Assembly (NCBI GenBank): GCA_003389325.1
Contig: QQVE01000005.1
Span: forward strand, 62,001-126,000
DNA: 64,000 nucleotides
Direction of reading: 5' to 3'
Source of the DNA: Planctomycetota bacterium
GTDB taxonomy: Bacteria > Planctomycetota > Planctomycetia > Pirellulales > PALSA-1355
The translations under genes were made by a program, and so were the position numbers. The notes beneath the pieces were generated by a model. The model made no database searches and was not told the origin of the DNA. It was given only the letters and a program-made list of their open reading frames with translations. This document shows positions 25,320 through 33,622 of the stretch, in pieces (position 1 is the first letter of the stretch; every line of letters begins with the position of its first letter).

Positions 25320-28300
25320 CTAGGGGCTCGGCGCGGCTTGCCGCTGGAAGGGCAGCAGACGATCGAGTTGCTGATTCACTCCGTCGAGCAAGACGCCGCG
25401 GGTGATGTTTTGTAGCAGTTGCCCGGTGAACTGCCGTATCACACCCCGATCGATCTTAGGCCGGCCGAGCGTTCCGCTGATGGGGATCTTCAACGTCTGC
25501 CCTTCGAGCGAACCCAGCGCCAGATCCTGGCCCAGCAGGTTGGCCTGGATCGGCACTTCGGCAATCATCGAGAGCGATTCGTCATCGAGGCCCACCGAAC
25601 CGTGCGTGGTGATCGGCAACGTGCCGAGGGTGAACTTCAGATTCTTGTGATACACGCGGCGGCCGACCATGCGGAACTCGATTTCGTTGGTATCGATGCT
25701 CATCAGCGAGCCGGTTCGATCGTTCAGCGGTTGGAAGTTGCCGCGGCGCACGACGGTCATCAACTCGTTGACCAAAACCATGAACTCCTGGGCCACGGGG
25801 CCCGGCTTGACCTGCGCGCGAATGGCCATGCGGCCCGCCAGATCGCCGTCGGCGGGCTCGTGCAGCGGAATGCGCGCTCCGTCCATGGTGACCGAGAAGC
25901 GGCCTTCGGCCACGGTCGTTTCGGCCACGACCGGCGCCACGAACTTCAGCCCGCGCTTGCACATTTCCGGCGTGAGGTGGATGTTCGACAGCACGGGTCC
26001 GCGCTGAATGTAGAGTTCCGCCGGCGAGGGGCTCAACTGCACGATCGGCGAGAGCGTCAACTGACCGTCGCTGACCTTCACGTCGATGGGCCGCGTGCGA
26101 ATCTGGCCGTCGGCCATGGTGGCGGCGACTTCGCCGGGACCGACGACGAAACCGTACATGTTGGCGCCGCTCCAACCGACGGCTGCCTGCCCGCTGACGT
26201 TCTTCCACGAATCGCCCGCCAGGGGGCTGCCGCTCAAGCGTCCCTGCACGGCGAAGGTGCGGGCCTGTTTGCCGGCGATCTGCACGCTATCGCCCAGGTA
26301 GGGGCGCCACAGCGGCGCGAGTTGTTGCCAGTCGTATTCGAGCGTGCCTTTGACGTCGATGTCGCCCCCTTCTTCGGAGGTCGGCACGGTGCCGCTGGCG
26401 CCGCAGCGCAGTGCGGCGGCAGCCAGTTGCATCTGCTCGAGCGTGACGATTCCGCTCGTGTGCCGGTAGTTGGCCAGCGCAGCCAGGGTGATCCGCGGCT
26501 CTTCCCAGCGGGAACCCGGTGCGCCGGGGCGGCTGTTGGCGTCGACCAGCAGCAGCCGATCGATCGTGCCGTTGATGCTGGCCGTGGTCGAGTCGGTGTC
26601 TTGCTTCAGATCGGCCTCGGCTGCCAGGCGCCCCGAAACGCGCCAGGCCGGGGCCACGCGTGGATCGTGCCGCCAGCGATAGAGCGTCACCAGGTCGGCG
26701 CCGACGTTGGCGGTGCCGCCGTCGAGCCGCCAGCGCTCGTCGTCCGACTGCCGCAGCACGGCCTGCTGGACGATGGCGTTGGTCGTGCCGGCATTCATGC
26801 GAGCTTCCGAGATCTCGGCGCGCCGCTTTTCGAGGTCCACGCGGCCCTTGGCCGTGATCCGGGCGCTGGGCTCGCCCACGAACCAGCCATGCCCCCAGAC
26901 TTGAAGCTGTTCGAGATCGCATTCGGCGTTTTGAATTTCAATGACCTGGGGCGAATAGTTGACCGTGGCCTGCACGTTGCCCGAGCCGCGCAGTTGCCAG
27001 CCGTCGACGTCGAGGCACGATGCGAGGCGAGTTTCCCACGGGGCCAGGTTTCCGCGCCAGGCGCATTGCAGCGGCCAGGCCGACTTTGCCGGGTCGACGA
27101 TCGGTTCGCGCAGCTCGGCGGTCAGGCGCTCCTGGCCCACGTCGACCGAGAGGCTGCCGCTGTCGATGCGCTTGAGCGTTTCGCCCTCGAACTTGCCTTT
27201 CACATCCAGCCGCGCGATCAGGCTGGGCTCTTTCCAGGGCTCGCCGCCGGCGATGGGTACGAACTGAAAGCCGTTTGCCTCGAACTCGGCGTCGGCCGAA
27301 AAGGTATCGCCGTCGCTGCGCTTGAGCACCAGCTTGGCTTCGCCCTGGCCGGCCAGTTGGAAGTCGCTCAAGTCGGCGAACTGCTTCAGCTCGTCGACGA
27401 GTCGGGCCAGGTCGAAGCTGGCCGTCGCCGTCATGTCGTTGATGTTGCCGCTGGCGCTGGCGTGCAAGAAGCTCGACGTGCACTCGGCCCGCTCGACCAC
27501 GATTCCCGACTTGGCCTGCCGCGCGGCGAAGTCCACCGCCAGCGGGTTTTCCCACACCAGCGCTCGTCCGTCGGCGTTGGCCCCCAGCCGGCTGGCGTCG
27601 ATCTTACCGGTCCAGGTGGTCTCGCCGCTCTGGCGCTGGCTGGTCATGGCCAGGCGAATCGTGCCTGAGGTGATCTCGGTGCCTTCGCGAATCCGCAGCG
27701 TCTCGGGCAGCACGCGGGCGACCTCGACGAGATCGATCTCGCCGTTGAGCTCGTAGTTTTCGTAAAGCAGCGCGGCCAGCGCGTCGGCGTTCTGGAGCTC
27801 GTCCATCGGCGCGGTGCCCGAGAGTTCGACGTTGCCCAATTCGCAGCGTAAAGCCAACTGCTCGACTTCGAACACCTTGCCGCGCTGGACGATGTGGCAG
27901 GGGATTTCGACGCGTTCGAGCTTCACGCGATCGCGGCCCAGCGCTTCGGCGGTGAACGCCAGATCGCTGACCAGCGCTTCGCCCTGGATGGTGGCTTCGC
28001 CGTCCTCGGCCAGTTTGCCCCAGGCGCCCACGAGCCGGGTGGAGAGTCGCCCGCCGAGATCGGCCCCCTCGACGCGACGGCGCAGGATTGGATCGGCCAG
28101 TTCGAGCGGCAGGGCGGTGGTCTGGCAGTCGATCTTGCCGCCGGCCATGGGATTCTTGCCGTCGTCGGAACGCGCGGTGCGCAGGTCGAGATTGAAGTCG
28201 CCCGGGCGCGGCCCGTCGGGAAGCGAGCCACTGGCCGCGACGACGATCGGCTGATCTTCGTCGGCGATCGTGCACGTGGCGTTCAGCGATTCGATGCGGA

Positions 28301-28832
28301 ACGCCCGCGCCGTGGGAACGTCCTCGATGTCGATCGTGCCGCCGGTGATCTTGATCTGGGCGCTGACCTGGGCCCGCTGTTCGCGCTGGATGAGCGTGGC
28401 GAACATCTCTTCGATGTTTGTCGTTTTCTCGCGGCAGACGGCATGCACGACCGGCTTGTCGACCTCGACGAGGCCGACGTTGCCGAAGTCGAGCAGCAGC
28501 CCGACCAGTTGCTTGTCGGTGCGGATGCTTGCGATGCTGATGATCGGTTCGGCGTCTTCGTCGCGCAGCACGATGTCGTTGGCTTCGACGGTGGAAAACC
28601 AGCCCAGCGAGGCCGAGCCCACCGTGATGGTGCCGTCGAGCTTGAGCGCCTGTTGCAGCAAGCTATCGCGCAGGGGCGTGCGGGCCACGATCGCCGGGGC
28701 AAAGTAGAGCACGACGCCCAGCAGCAGCAGCATGAAGATGCAGCCGTTGCGAAAACCGTGCGACTTCTTTTTGCGCTTCTTGCCGCGCGGCGCATCGTCG
28801 GCGCGCGAACGGCTGACATCTGCCGTGGCCAT
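25320..28832 (-). CDS. AsmA/TamB-like envelope protein
   Basis: 1170 residues from ATG 28832 (MATADVSRSRADDAP). A basic N-terminus (GKKRKKKSHGFRNG) is followed by a membrane anchor (CIFMLLLLGVVLYFAPAIV, residues about 31-49) and then over 1100 residues of short amphipathic beta-strands (GTITVGSASLGWFSTVEAND, LSTRLVGAWGKLAEDG, SGTVPTSEEGGDIDVKG, LKIPISGTLGRPKIDRG). This layout is that of AsmA-like bridge proteins, which span the periplasm and are implicated in lipid transport or outer-membrane biogenesis. The C-terminal 'g.gp...lkiPi.GtlgkPki' ending is typical. It is divergent from the LarA-like gene. Confidence 0.75.
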   Translation of the reverse strand: MATADVSRSRADDAPRGKKRKKKSHGFRNGCIFMLLLLGVVLYFAPAIVARTPLRDSLLQQALKLDGTITVGSASLGWFSTVEANDIVLRDEDAEPIISIASIRTDKQLVGLLLDFGNVGLVEVDKPVVHAVCREKTTNIEEMFATLIQREQRAQVSAQIKITGGTIDIEDVPTARAFRIESLNATCTIADEDQPIVVAASGSLPDGPRPGDFNLDLRTARSDDGKNPMAGGKIDCQTTALPLELADPILRRRVEGADLGGRLSTRLVGAWGKLAEDGEATIQGEALVSDLAFTAEALGRDRVKLERVEIPCHIVQRGKVFEVEQLALRCELGNVELSGTAPMDELQNADALAALLYENYELNGEIDLVEVARVLPETLRIREGTEITSGTIRLAMTSQRQSGETTWTGKIDASRLGANADGRALVWENPLAVDFAARQAKSGIVVERAECTSSFLHASASGNINDMTATASFDLARLVDELKQFADLSDFQLAGQGEAKLVLKRSDGDTFSADAEFEANGFQFVPIAGGEPWKEPSLIARLDVKGKFEGETLKRIDSGSLSVDVGQERLTAELREPIVDPAKSAWPLQCAWRGNLAPWETRLASCLDVDGWQLRGSGNVQATVNYSPQVIEIQNAECDLEQLQVWGHGWFVGEPSARITAKGRVDLEKRRAEISEARMNAGTTNAIVQQAVLRQSDDERWRLDGGTANVGADLVTLYRWRHDPRVAPAWRVSGRLAAEADLKQDTDSTTASINGTIDRLLLVDANSRPGAPGSRWEEPRITLAALANYRHTSGIVTLEQMQLAAAALRCGASGTVPTSEEGGDIDVKGTLEYDWQQLAPLWRPYLGDSVQIAGKQARTFAVQGRLSGSPLAGDSWKNVSGQAAVGWSGANMYGFVVGPGEVAATMADGQIRTRPIDVKVSDGQLTLSPIVQLSPSPAELYIQRGPVLSNIHLTPEMCKRGLKFVAPVVAETTVAEGRFSVTMDGARIPLHEPADGDLAGRMAIRAQVKPGPVAQEFMVLVNELMTVVRRGNFQPLNDRTGSLMSIDTNEIEFRMVGRRVYHKNLKFTLGTLPITTHGSVGLDDESLSMIAEVPIQANLLGQDLALGSLEGQTLKIPISGTLGRPKIDRGVIRQFTGQLLQNITRGVLLDGVNQQLDRLLPFQRQAAPSP

Positions 28833-29143
28833 GGGCGAACTCTCGTGGCTGATAGGATTCCGGCGCGCCGACCCGCATTGCGGGTAGGGAATTGTAGACA
28901 CCAATCCCCCGTCGTGCACTGCCGTTATGACGTGCAGCGAGCGATGGAAAGCGCTCACCGTGTTCTATAGAATCGGCAGAAGTGGGGTGCATAATCCGTA
29001 AAGTCGCCCGAGAAACTGCCGCGGCAGGGCTGAAATCGGTCGCTTTGCCCCCGGTTTGCGGCTAGCATTCGGCCAGAAACGTGCCAGCAGGCGGCTGCTG
29101 TCTGCCAGCCTACGGACGCCGGTTTTCTCCGAGAGGATGAGTC
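28833..29143. other. Intergenic region between divergent AsmA-like and LarA-like genes
   Basis: About 310 bases, no gene seen. It must hold both promoters. A perfect 10-base palindrome TTCTATAGAA (28963-28972) is the only clear element and could be a -10 region or protein-binding site; matching -35 hexamers are not obvious. Confidence 0.5.
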
Positions 29144-30451
29144 ATGTTGACGTTGCCCGCGATGTTTCGCGTTCGCCAGACGTTCGAGGCTCCCCGCGTG
29201 GCGGACATCCCCGCGGAGGTGCAGTCGCAACTGGCGGGGCTCGATTTGCGCCGGCGGATCAAGCCCGGCGAGAGCGTGGCCGTGACCGTGGGCAGCCGCG
29301 GCGTGGCCAACATCCACATCATCACCAAGGCCATCGTCGACTATCTGAAGAGCATCGACGCGCAGCCGTTCATCGTGCCGGCGATGGGCAGCCACGGCGG
29401 CGGCACGGCCGAGGGCCAGCGCCAGGTTATCGCGTCCTACGGAGTGACCGAGGAATTCTGCGGCTGCCCCATCCGCTCCAGCATGGAGACGGTCGTCGTG
29501 TGCCAGACGGCCGAGGGCTTCGACGTGCACTTCGACCGCAATGCCTACGAGGCCGACCACGTGCTGGTGGCCAACCGCATCAAACCTCACACCGGCTTCG
29601 TCGGCGACTTGGAAAGTGGGTTGATGAAGATGATGCTCATCGGACTGGGCAAGCACGAGGGTGCGAAGGTCTATCACCGCGCGATTCACGACTACAGCTT
29701 CGGGCAGATCGTGCGCAGCGTCGGGGCACGCGTGCTCGAGTCGTGCGGCATCGTCGGCGGGTTGGCGGTCGTCGAAAACGGGTACGATCAGACGGCATAC
29801 GTGCAGGCCGTGGCGCCCGAGGAATTCGAGGCCCGCGAGAAAGAACTGCTCGTGCTGGCCAAGAAGCTGCTGGCGCGATTACCGTTCGACAAGATCGACT
29901 TGTTGATCATCGACGAGATCGGCAAGAACATCAGCGGCACGGGCATGGATACCAACGTCGTGGGACGCAAGTTTCACGTGCACAGTGCCGCCCGCAGCGA
30001 GTTTCCCAAGGTCAAGCGCATCATTATTCGCGGGCTGACTGAGGCCACGCACGGCAATGCGACGGGCATCGGTCTGGCGGAATTCTGCACGCGCCGGGCG
30101 ATCGAGCAGACCGACGTCGAGACCACGCGCATCAACTGCCTGACCGCGGGGCACATGTCGGCCGCGATGTTGCCGATCGATTTTCCGACCGATCGAGCCA
30201 CGATCGAAGCGGCGCTGCCAACGTTGGGCATGGTCGAGCCGGAGAACGCGCGGATCGTTTGGATTCACAACACGCTCGAGCTGGAAGAGGTGGCCTGCTC
30301 GGCCGCCTATCTCGAGGAGGCGCGCGGCCGCGACGACTTGCAGGTGCTGGGCGAGCCGTTGCCGTTGCCGTTTGACGCTGAAGGCAATCTGCCCGAGAAG
30401 GGCGTTGCGGCGCTCGAGTCCGCCTCGGGTGAGCCGGCCGCTCCGGCCTGA
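29144..30451 (+). CDS. LarA-like (lactate racemase domain, DUF2088) protein
   Basis: 435 residues, ATG 29144 with GAGAGGATGAG before it. The N-terminal half has the LarA fold: SVAVTVGSRGVANIHIITKA, VPAMGSHGGGTAEGQRQV, and NRIKPHTGFVGDLESGLMK. In classical LarA the last motif reads PHxFxGYSGGRK and its Lys carries the nickel-pincer cofactor; here the form KPHTGFVGDLESGLMKMM differs and the spacing from His to the candidate Lys is longer. Without larB/C/E nearby, racemase activity on lactate is doubtful; a related 2-hydroxy acid epimerase is possible. Confidence 0.72.
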   Translation: MLTLPAMFRVRQTFEAPRVADIPAEVQSQLAGLDLRRRIKPGESVAVTVGSRGVANIHIITKAIVDYLKSIDAQPFIVPAMGSHGGGTAEGQRQVIASYGVTEEFCGCPIRSSMETVVVCQTAEGFDVHFDRNAYEADHVLVANRIKPHTGFVGDLESGLMKMMLIGLGKHEGAKVYHRAIHDYSFGQIVRSVGARVLESCGIVGGLAVVENGYDQTAYVQAVAPEEFEAREKELLVLAKKLLARLPFDKIDLLIIDEIGKNISGTGMDTNVVGRKFHVHSAARSEFPKVKRIIIRGLTEATHGNATGIGLAEFCTRRAIEQTDVETTRINCLTAGHMSAAMLPIDFPTDRATIEAALPTLGMVEPENARIVWIHNTLELEEVACSAAYLEEARGRDDLQVLGEPLPLPFDAEGNLPEKGVAALESASGEPAAPA

Positions 30452-30470
30452 GCGGCAGGCAATGCCGCTC

Positions 30471-33400
30471 TCAGTCTTCGTGTGAGCGGCGGTTGCCCAG
30501 CGCGCGTTTCTTGGCCTTCAACAGCCGCGTGGTGTAGTCGTCTTCCTCGGCCTGCGGGGCCAGGCCCGACTCGGAGGAGGCCGCCTGGCGCGGACGGGGC
30601 TGGGTGGCGACGGCCACGGCTTCGTCGGCCAATTCGGCCGTGGCGGCAGGCTCGGGTTCGAAACGTGCCGCGGCGCGGCGGTCTTCGAACTCGCGATCCA
30701 TCTGGCTCTTCGTGGCCGCCAGCCGCCCCAACGATTCTTCCACCGCCGGTTCGCTACGGCGGCGAAACAGCACGCCGCCGACGCGGCGGGCAACCACGGG
30801 CACCCAGCCGAAGCTTACCAGCACGCGGCGATTGAACACGTCGAACAGGAACAGGCAGCCGGCGGCAAAGACCAACAGGTGCCAACTGTCCTGGCGGCTG
30901 GTGGCCCGCTTGAGGTCGTGGCGAAACACATTGGCTTGCAGGCTGGCATCCAGATCGTCGGCACTGGTTGGCTCGGGAAGGACGCGGCCGGCAATGCCCC
31001 CCTCGGGGCGAAGCGCCGCCAGGCTACGGAGCAACTGCGGATTGCCGGCGTGGTCCTTGAACTCGTCCGAATAAGGGACGTTGATGCCGGCTCGCACCGG
31101 TGCCTGGGTCGGTCCCGCGGCGACCGACAGGAAGTAGCTGCCCGAGCTCGTGGCCGGCGCAGTGCCGACGTAGCGCCCCGGGGCCGTCTGCTCGAGCTTC
31201 AAGTCTACCGGCTCCAGGTCGGGGCCGATCAGCGTGGCGCCGAGGTCCAGGAAGTTGACGAACTCGTCGTCGCTGTCGAGGGCCGTGACCACGACTTGGA
31301 CCTCGCCGCTTTCGACGTCGGCGAATACGTTGAGCGAGCCCTGCTCGTTGGTGGGCCGCATGGTCCAGCGGGCCATCTGCGAGAAGAGCTTTTCGTAGCC
31401 CGACCATTGCGGCCAATTCTTCGTCCAGCGCTGGCCGGCGTCGGTCGTGAACGCCACGCTACGGCCCAGACCGTATCGCCAGGTGGCCAACAGCGCGTTG
31501 CGATTGCCGCTGGGCTCGGGCGAGAGCAGGGGAATCTCTACCAGCGGGTTTTCCTTGGGGCTGGTCATTACAAAACCGCTGATCGACGGGAACTCGCCGC
31601 TGATGCCGTCCAGAATCTCGTGGCTGGCGATTCTCTGGGGCATGATGCCCCGCTTTTCGTAGATCACGGGTCGGGCGACGCGCATTGCCTCTTTCATGAA
31701 GATGCGCGGGATCATCCGCGGATTGTCCACCGCATAGTACTTGCCGCCGCCGGCCTGAGCGATGGCGCTGAGCAACTGCGTGGCGGCCCCTGCGCCCACG
31801 GCCACGCAACTCGTCGTAATCTTTTCGTTGCGGGCGGCGCGAGCCATCTGGGTGAACCCGGCTCCGTGCGTCTGGCCGTCGGTGAGCACGATCATGTGCT
31901 TGACGGCCGCGGGAATCTGCCGCAAACCGCGATAGCCTTCGATCATGCCCGGCTGCATGTCGGTCCCGCCGCCGGAATCGATGCGCGCGATGCGGCGATT
32001 GATCTGGTCGACCGCGTCGATCTTCACCGGCTGCTGAATCCAATGCGAAGTCGAGTCGAACGTGACGACGCCCACGTAGTCGTCGCGGCTGAGCACGCGC
32101 ACCGCCGCCATGGCCGCCGCCTTGCTCAATTCGAGCTTTTCGCCCGACATGGAGCCGGAGCTATCGATCACGAGCATCAGCCCGCCGCTGGGGAGCACCT
32201 TGGCATTCTTCACCTGGAAGTCGACGGGCATCGCCTTTTCCAGAGCCGTGTTCGTCCAACCACCGGCGCCGAAGCTGTTGGGCCCGCCGATCATCAGCAA
32301 ACCGGCTCCCATGTTTTGCGTGTTGCGCACCAGGATGTCGATCTGCTCGTCGCTGATCTGGGTCAGGTGATTGGCATCGTCGCCCGAGGCCCGGGCCACG
32401 TCGGCCAGGATCACCAGGTCGAAGCGTTGCAGTTCGGCCAGGCTGGAAAACATGCGGTTGCTGGGCTGCTTGACGACGCTCAGATTCTGGCGGCCGAGCA
32501 GGTCGACCAACTCGTCGAACTGCCCTTCGTTCGACCAGTCTTCCACCAGCAGCACCTGTCCGCGGCCGCGCACGTGGGTGAAGGCCGTGGCCTCGTTGTT
32601 CTGCAGGTGGGTGTCCGCGGCGGCGTCGTCGGGCACGAAGCGGGCCGAGTACGTGTAGAAGTCGGGCGTCTCGATCTCCTCCTGGAACGAGAACACCTGC
32701 TTGCCCGCGGCGACGGTGAGTGGGCGGTCGGCCAGCGTTTGCGTTTGTCCGCCGGCCGTGCGGCTGATTCGCAGGCGTCCGGACACGGGCCCCGGCTCGC
32801 CATCGAGCGCCACGTTGTTGAGCACGACGCGGCCTTCGAAGGGCGTGCTCTGGCGGATGTCTGAGGGGAGCACGACCTTTTCGACCGAGACCTCGCGCAG
32901 GCCGGCGCGCGAGACGGGCAGCACGTCGATGCCGACGCCCAAGTCGGCCAGTTGCTGGGCCTGGGCCACGGCGTCGCCGACGTTTTGCTTGCCGTCGCTG
33001 ATGATTACGACCCGCTTGGCGGCGTCGGCGGGAAACACGGCTTGCGCCAGCCGCAGCGCGGCGGCCAGGTTCGTGGCTTCGGCATCGACCGGGCTCTCGA
33101 ACCGCGCCGGCAAGTGCGTGTCGCCGGCAAGCGGGGGCGACTCGACCGCGGCCTCGCGGCCGAACACGATCACGCCGGATCGATCCTCGCGGCCGCGGTC
33201 CTGGTGCTCTGCGGCCGAGCGGCGGATGTAGTTGACCAGCGAGGCGGTCTTCTCGGACGGCACGCTCAGCGAGCGATCGACCAGGTACAGCACGGTCACG
33301 CGGTCGCTGGTGCGAACCAACTGGACTTCGGCCAGCGCGCCGACGATCAGCACGACCAGCAGCGAGCGAACCGTCAAGGCGAACGTGCGGCGCCAGCGGC

Positions 33401-33503
33401 CCAGGCCGGCCAGGCTGCGGCGTCCCATCCACCACACCGCCGGCACCAATGCCAGCAGGAGCAGATAGTAGGGCCGGTCGAAGGCGAGGTGATAGTCGAA
33501 CAT
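30471..33503 (-). CDS. Membrane protein with two VWA domains and a GATase-like domain
   Basis: 1010 residues from ATG 33503 (MFDYHLAFDRPYYLLLL). Two N-terminal membrane helices are followed by a first VWA domain (VTVLYLVDRSLSVPSE, Asp about 73), an Ig-like region, a glutamine-amidotransferase-like region (about 320-430, with MGAGLLMIGGPNSFGAGGW), and a second VWA domain with intact MIDAS (MLVIDSSGSMSGE; SGGGTDMQ; VLTDGQTHG). Another helix near residue 881 and a basic tail end the protein. This BatA/B-like layout is common in planctomycetes; function is unknown. It lies 119 bases after the M50/HlyD gene on the same strand, so it may be in that operon. Confidence 0.78.
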   Translation of the reverse strand: MFDYHLAFDRPYYLLLLALVPAVWWMGRRSLAGLGRWRRTFALTVRSLLVVLIVGALAEVQLVRTSDRVTVLYLVDRSLSVPSEKTASLVNYIRRSAAEHQDRGREDRSGVIVFGREAAVESPPLAGDTHLPARFESPVDAEATNLAAALRLAQAVFPADAAKRVVIISDGKQNVGDAVAQAQQLADLGVGIDVLPVSRAGLREVSVEKVVLPSDIRQSTPFEGRVVLNNVALDGEPGPVSGRLRISRTAGGQTQTLADRPLTVAAGKQVFSFQEEIETPDFYTYSARFVPDDAAADTHLQNNEATAFTHVRGRGQVLLVEDWSNEGQFDELVDLLGRQNLSVVKQPSNRMFSSLAELQRFDLVILADVARASGDDANHLTQISDEQIDILVRNTQNMGAGLLMIGGPNSFGAGGWTNTALEKAMPVDFQVKNAKVLPSGGLMLVIDSSGSMSGEKLELSKAAAMAAVRVLSRDDYVGVVTFDSTSHWIQQPVKIDAVDQINRRIARIDSGGGTDMQPGMIEGYRGLRQIPAAVKHMIVLTDGQTHGAGFTQMARAARNEKITTSCVAVGAGAATQLLSAIAQAGGGKYYAVDNPRMIPRIFMKEAMRVARPVIYEKRGIMPQRIASHEILDGISGEFPSISGFVMTSPKENPLVEIPLLSPEPSGNRNALLATWRYGLGRSVAFTTDAGQRWTKNWPQWSGYEKLFSQMARWTMRPTNEQGSLNVFADVESGEVQVVVTALDSDDEFVNFLDLGATLIGPDLEPVDLKLEQTAPGRYVGTAPATSSGSYFLSVAAGPTQAPVRAGINVPYSDEFKDHAGNPQLLRSLAALRPEGGIAGRVLPEPTSADDLDASLQANVFRHDLKRATSRQDSWHLLVFAAGCLFLFDVFNRRVLVSFGWVPVVARRVGGVLFRRRSEPAVEESLGRLAATKSQMDREFEDRRAAARFEPEPAATAELADEAVAVATQPRPRQAASSESGLAPQAEEDDYTTRLLKAKKRALGNRRSHED

Positions 33504-33622
33504 CGTCGACCTGCGGCGCGGAGACACGAAAGACGTGCAAGCGCTCGGGCCCGTTGCTTCCGCGGGACGTTTCCTGGGCTACGCCCGGGCGCTGCGGCGT
33601 TTCTCCAGTCGATTGTATCCGA

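Noticed and set aside
24067..25323. Plus-strand frame spanning the long intergenic region and the MBL gene
   Set aside because: Two thirds is antisense to an MBL hydrolase with an intact HxHxDH motif; the rest has no start signal or domain.
25419..27668. 749-residue plus-strand frame opposite the AsmA-like gene
   Set aside because: Antisense shadow with abnormal Arg/His/Gln composition; the AsmA-like gene has a normal protein composition and membrane anchor.
30879..32864. 661-residue plus-strand frame opposite the two-VWA gene
   Set aside because: Shadow: it overlaps intact MIDAS motifs on the other strand and has no domain.
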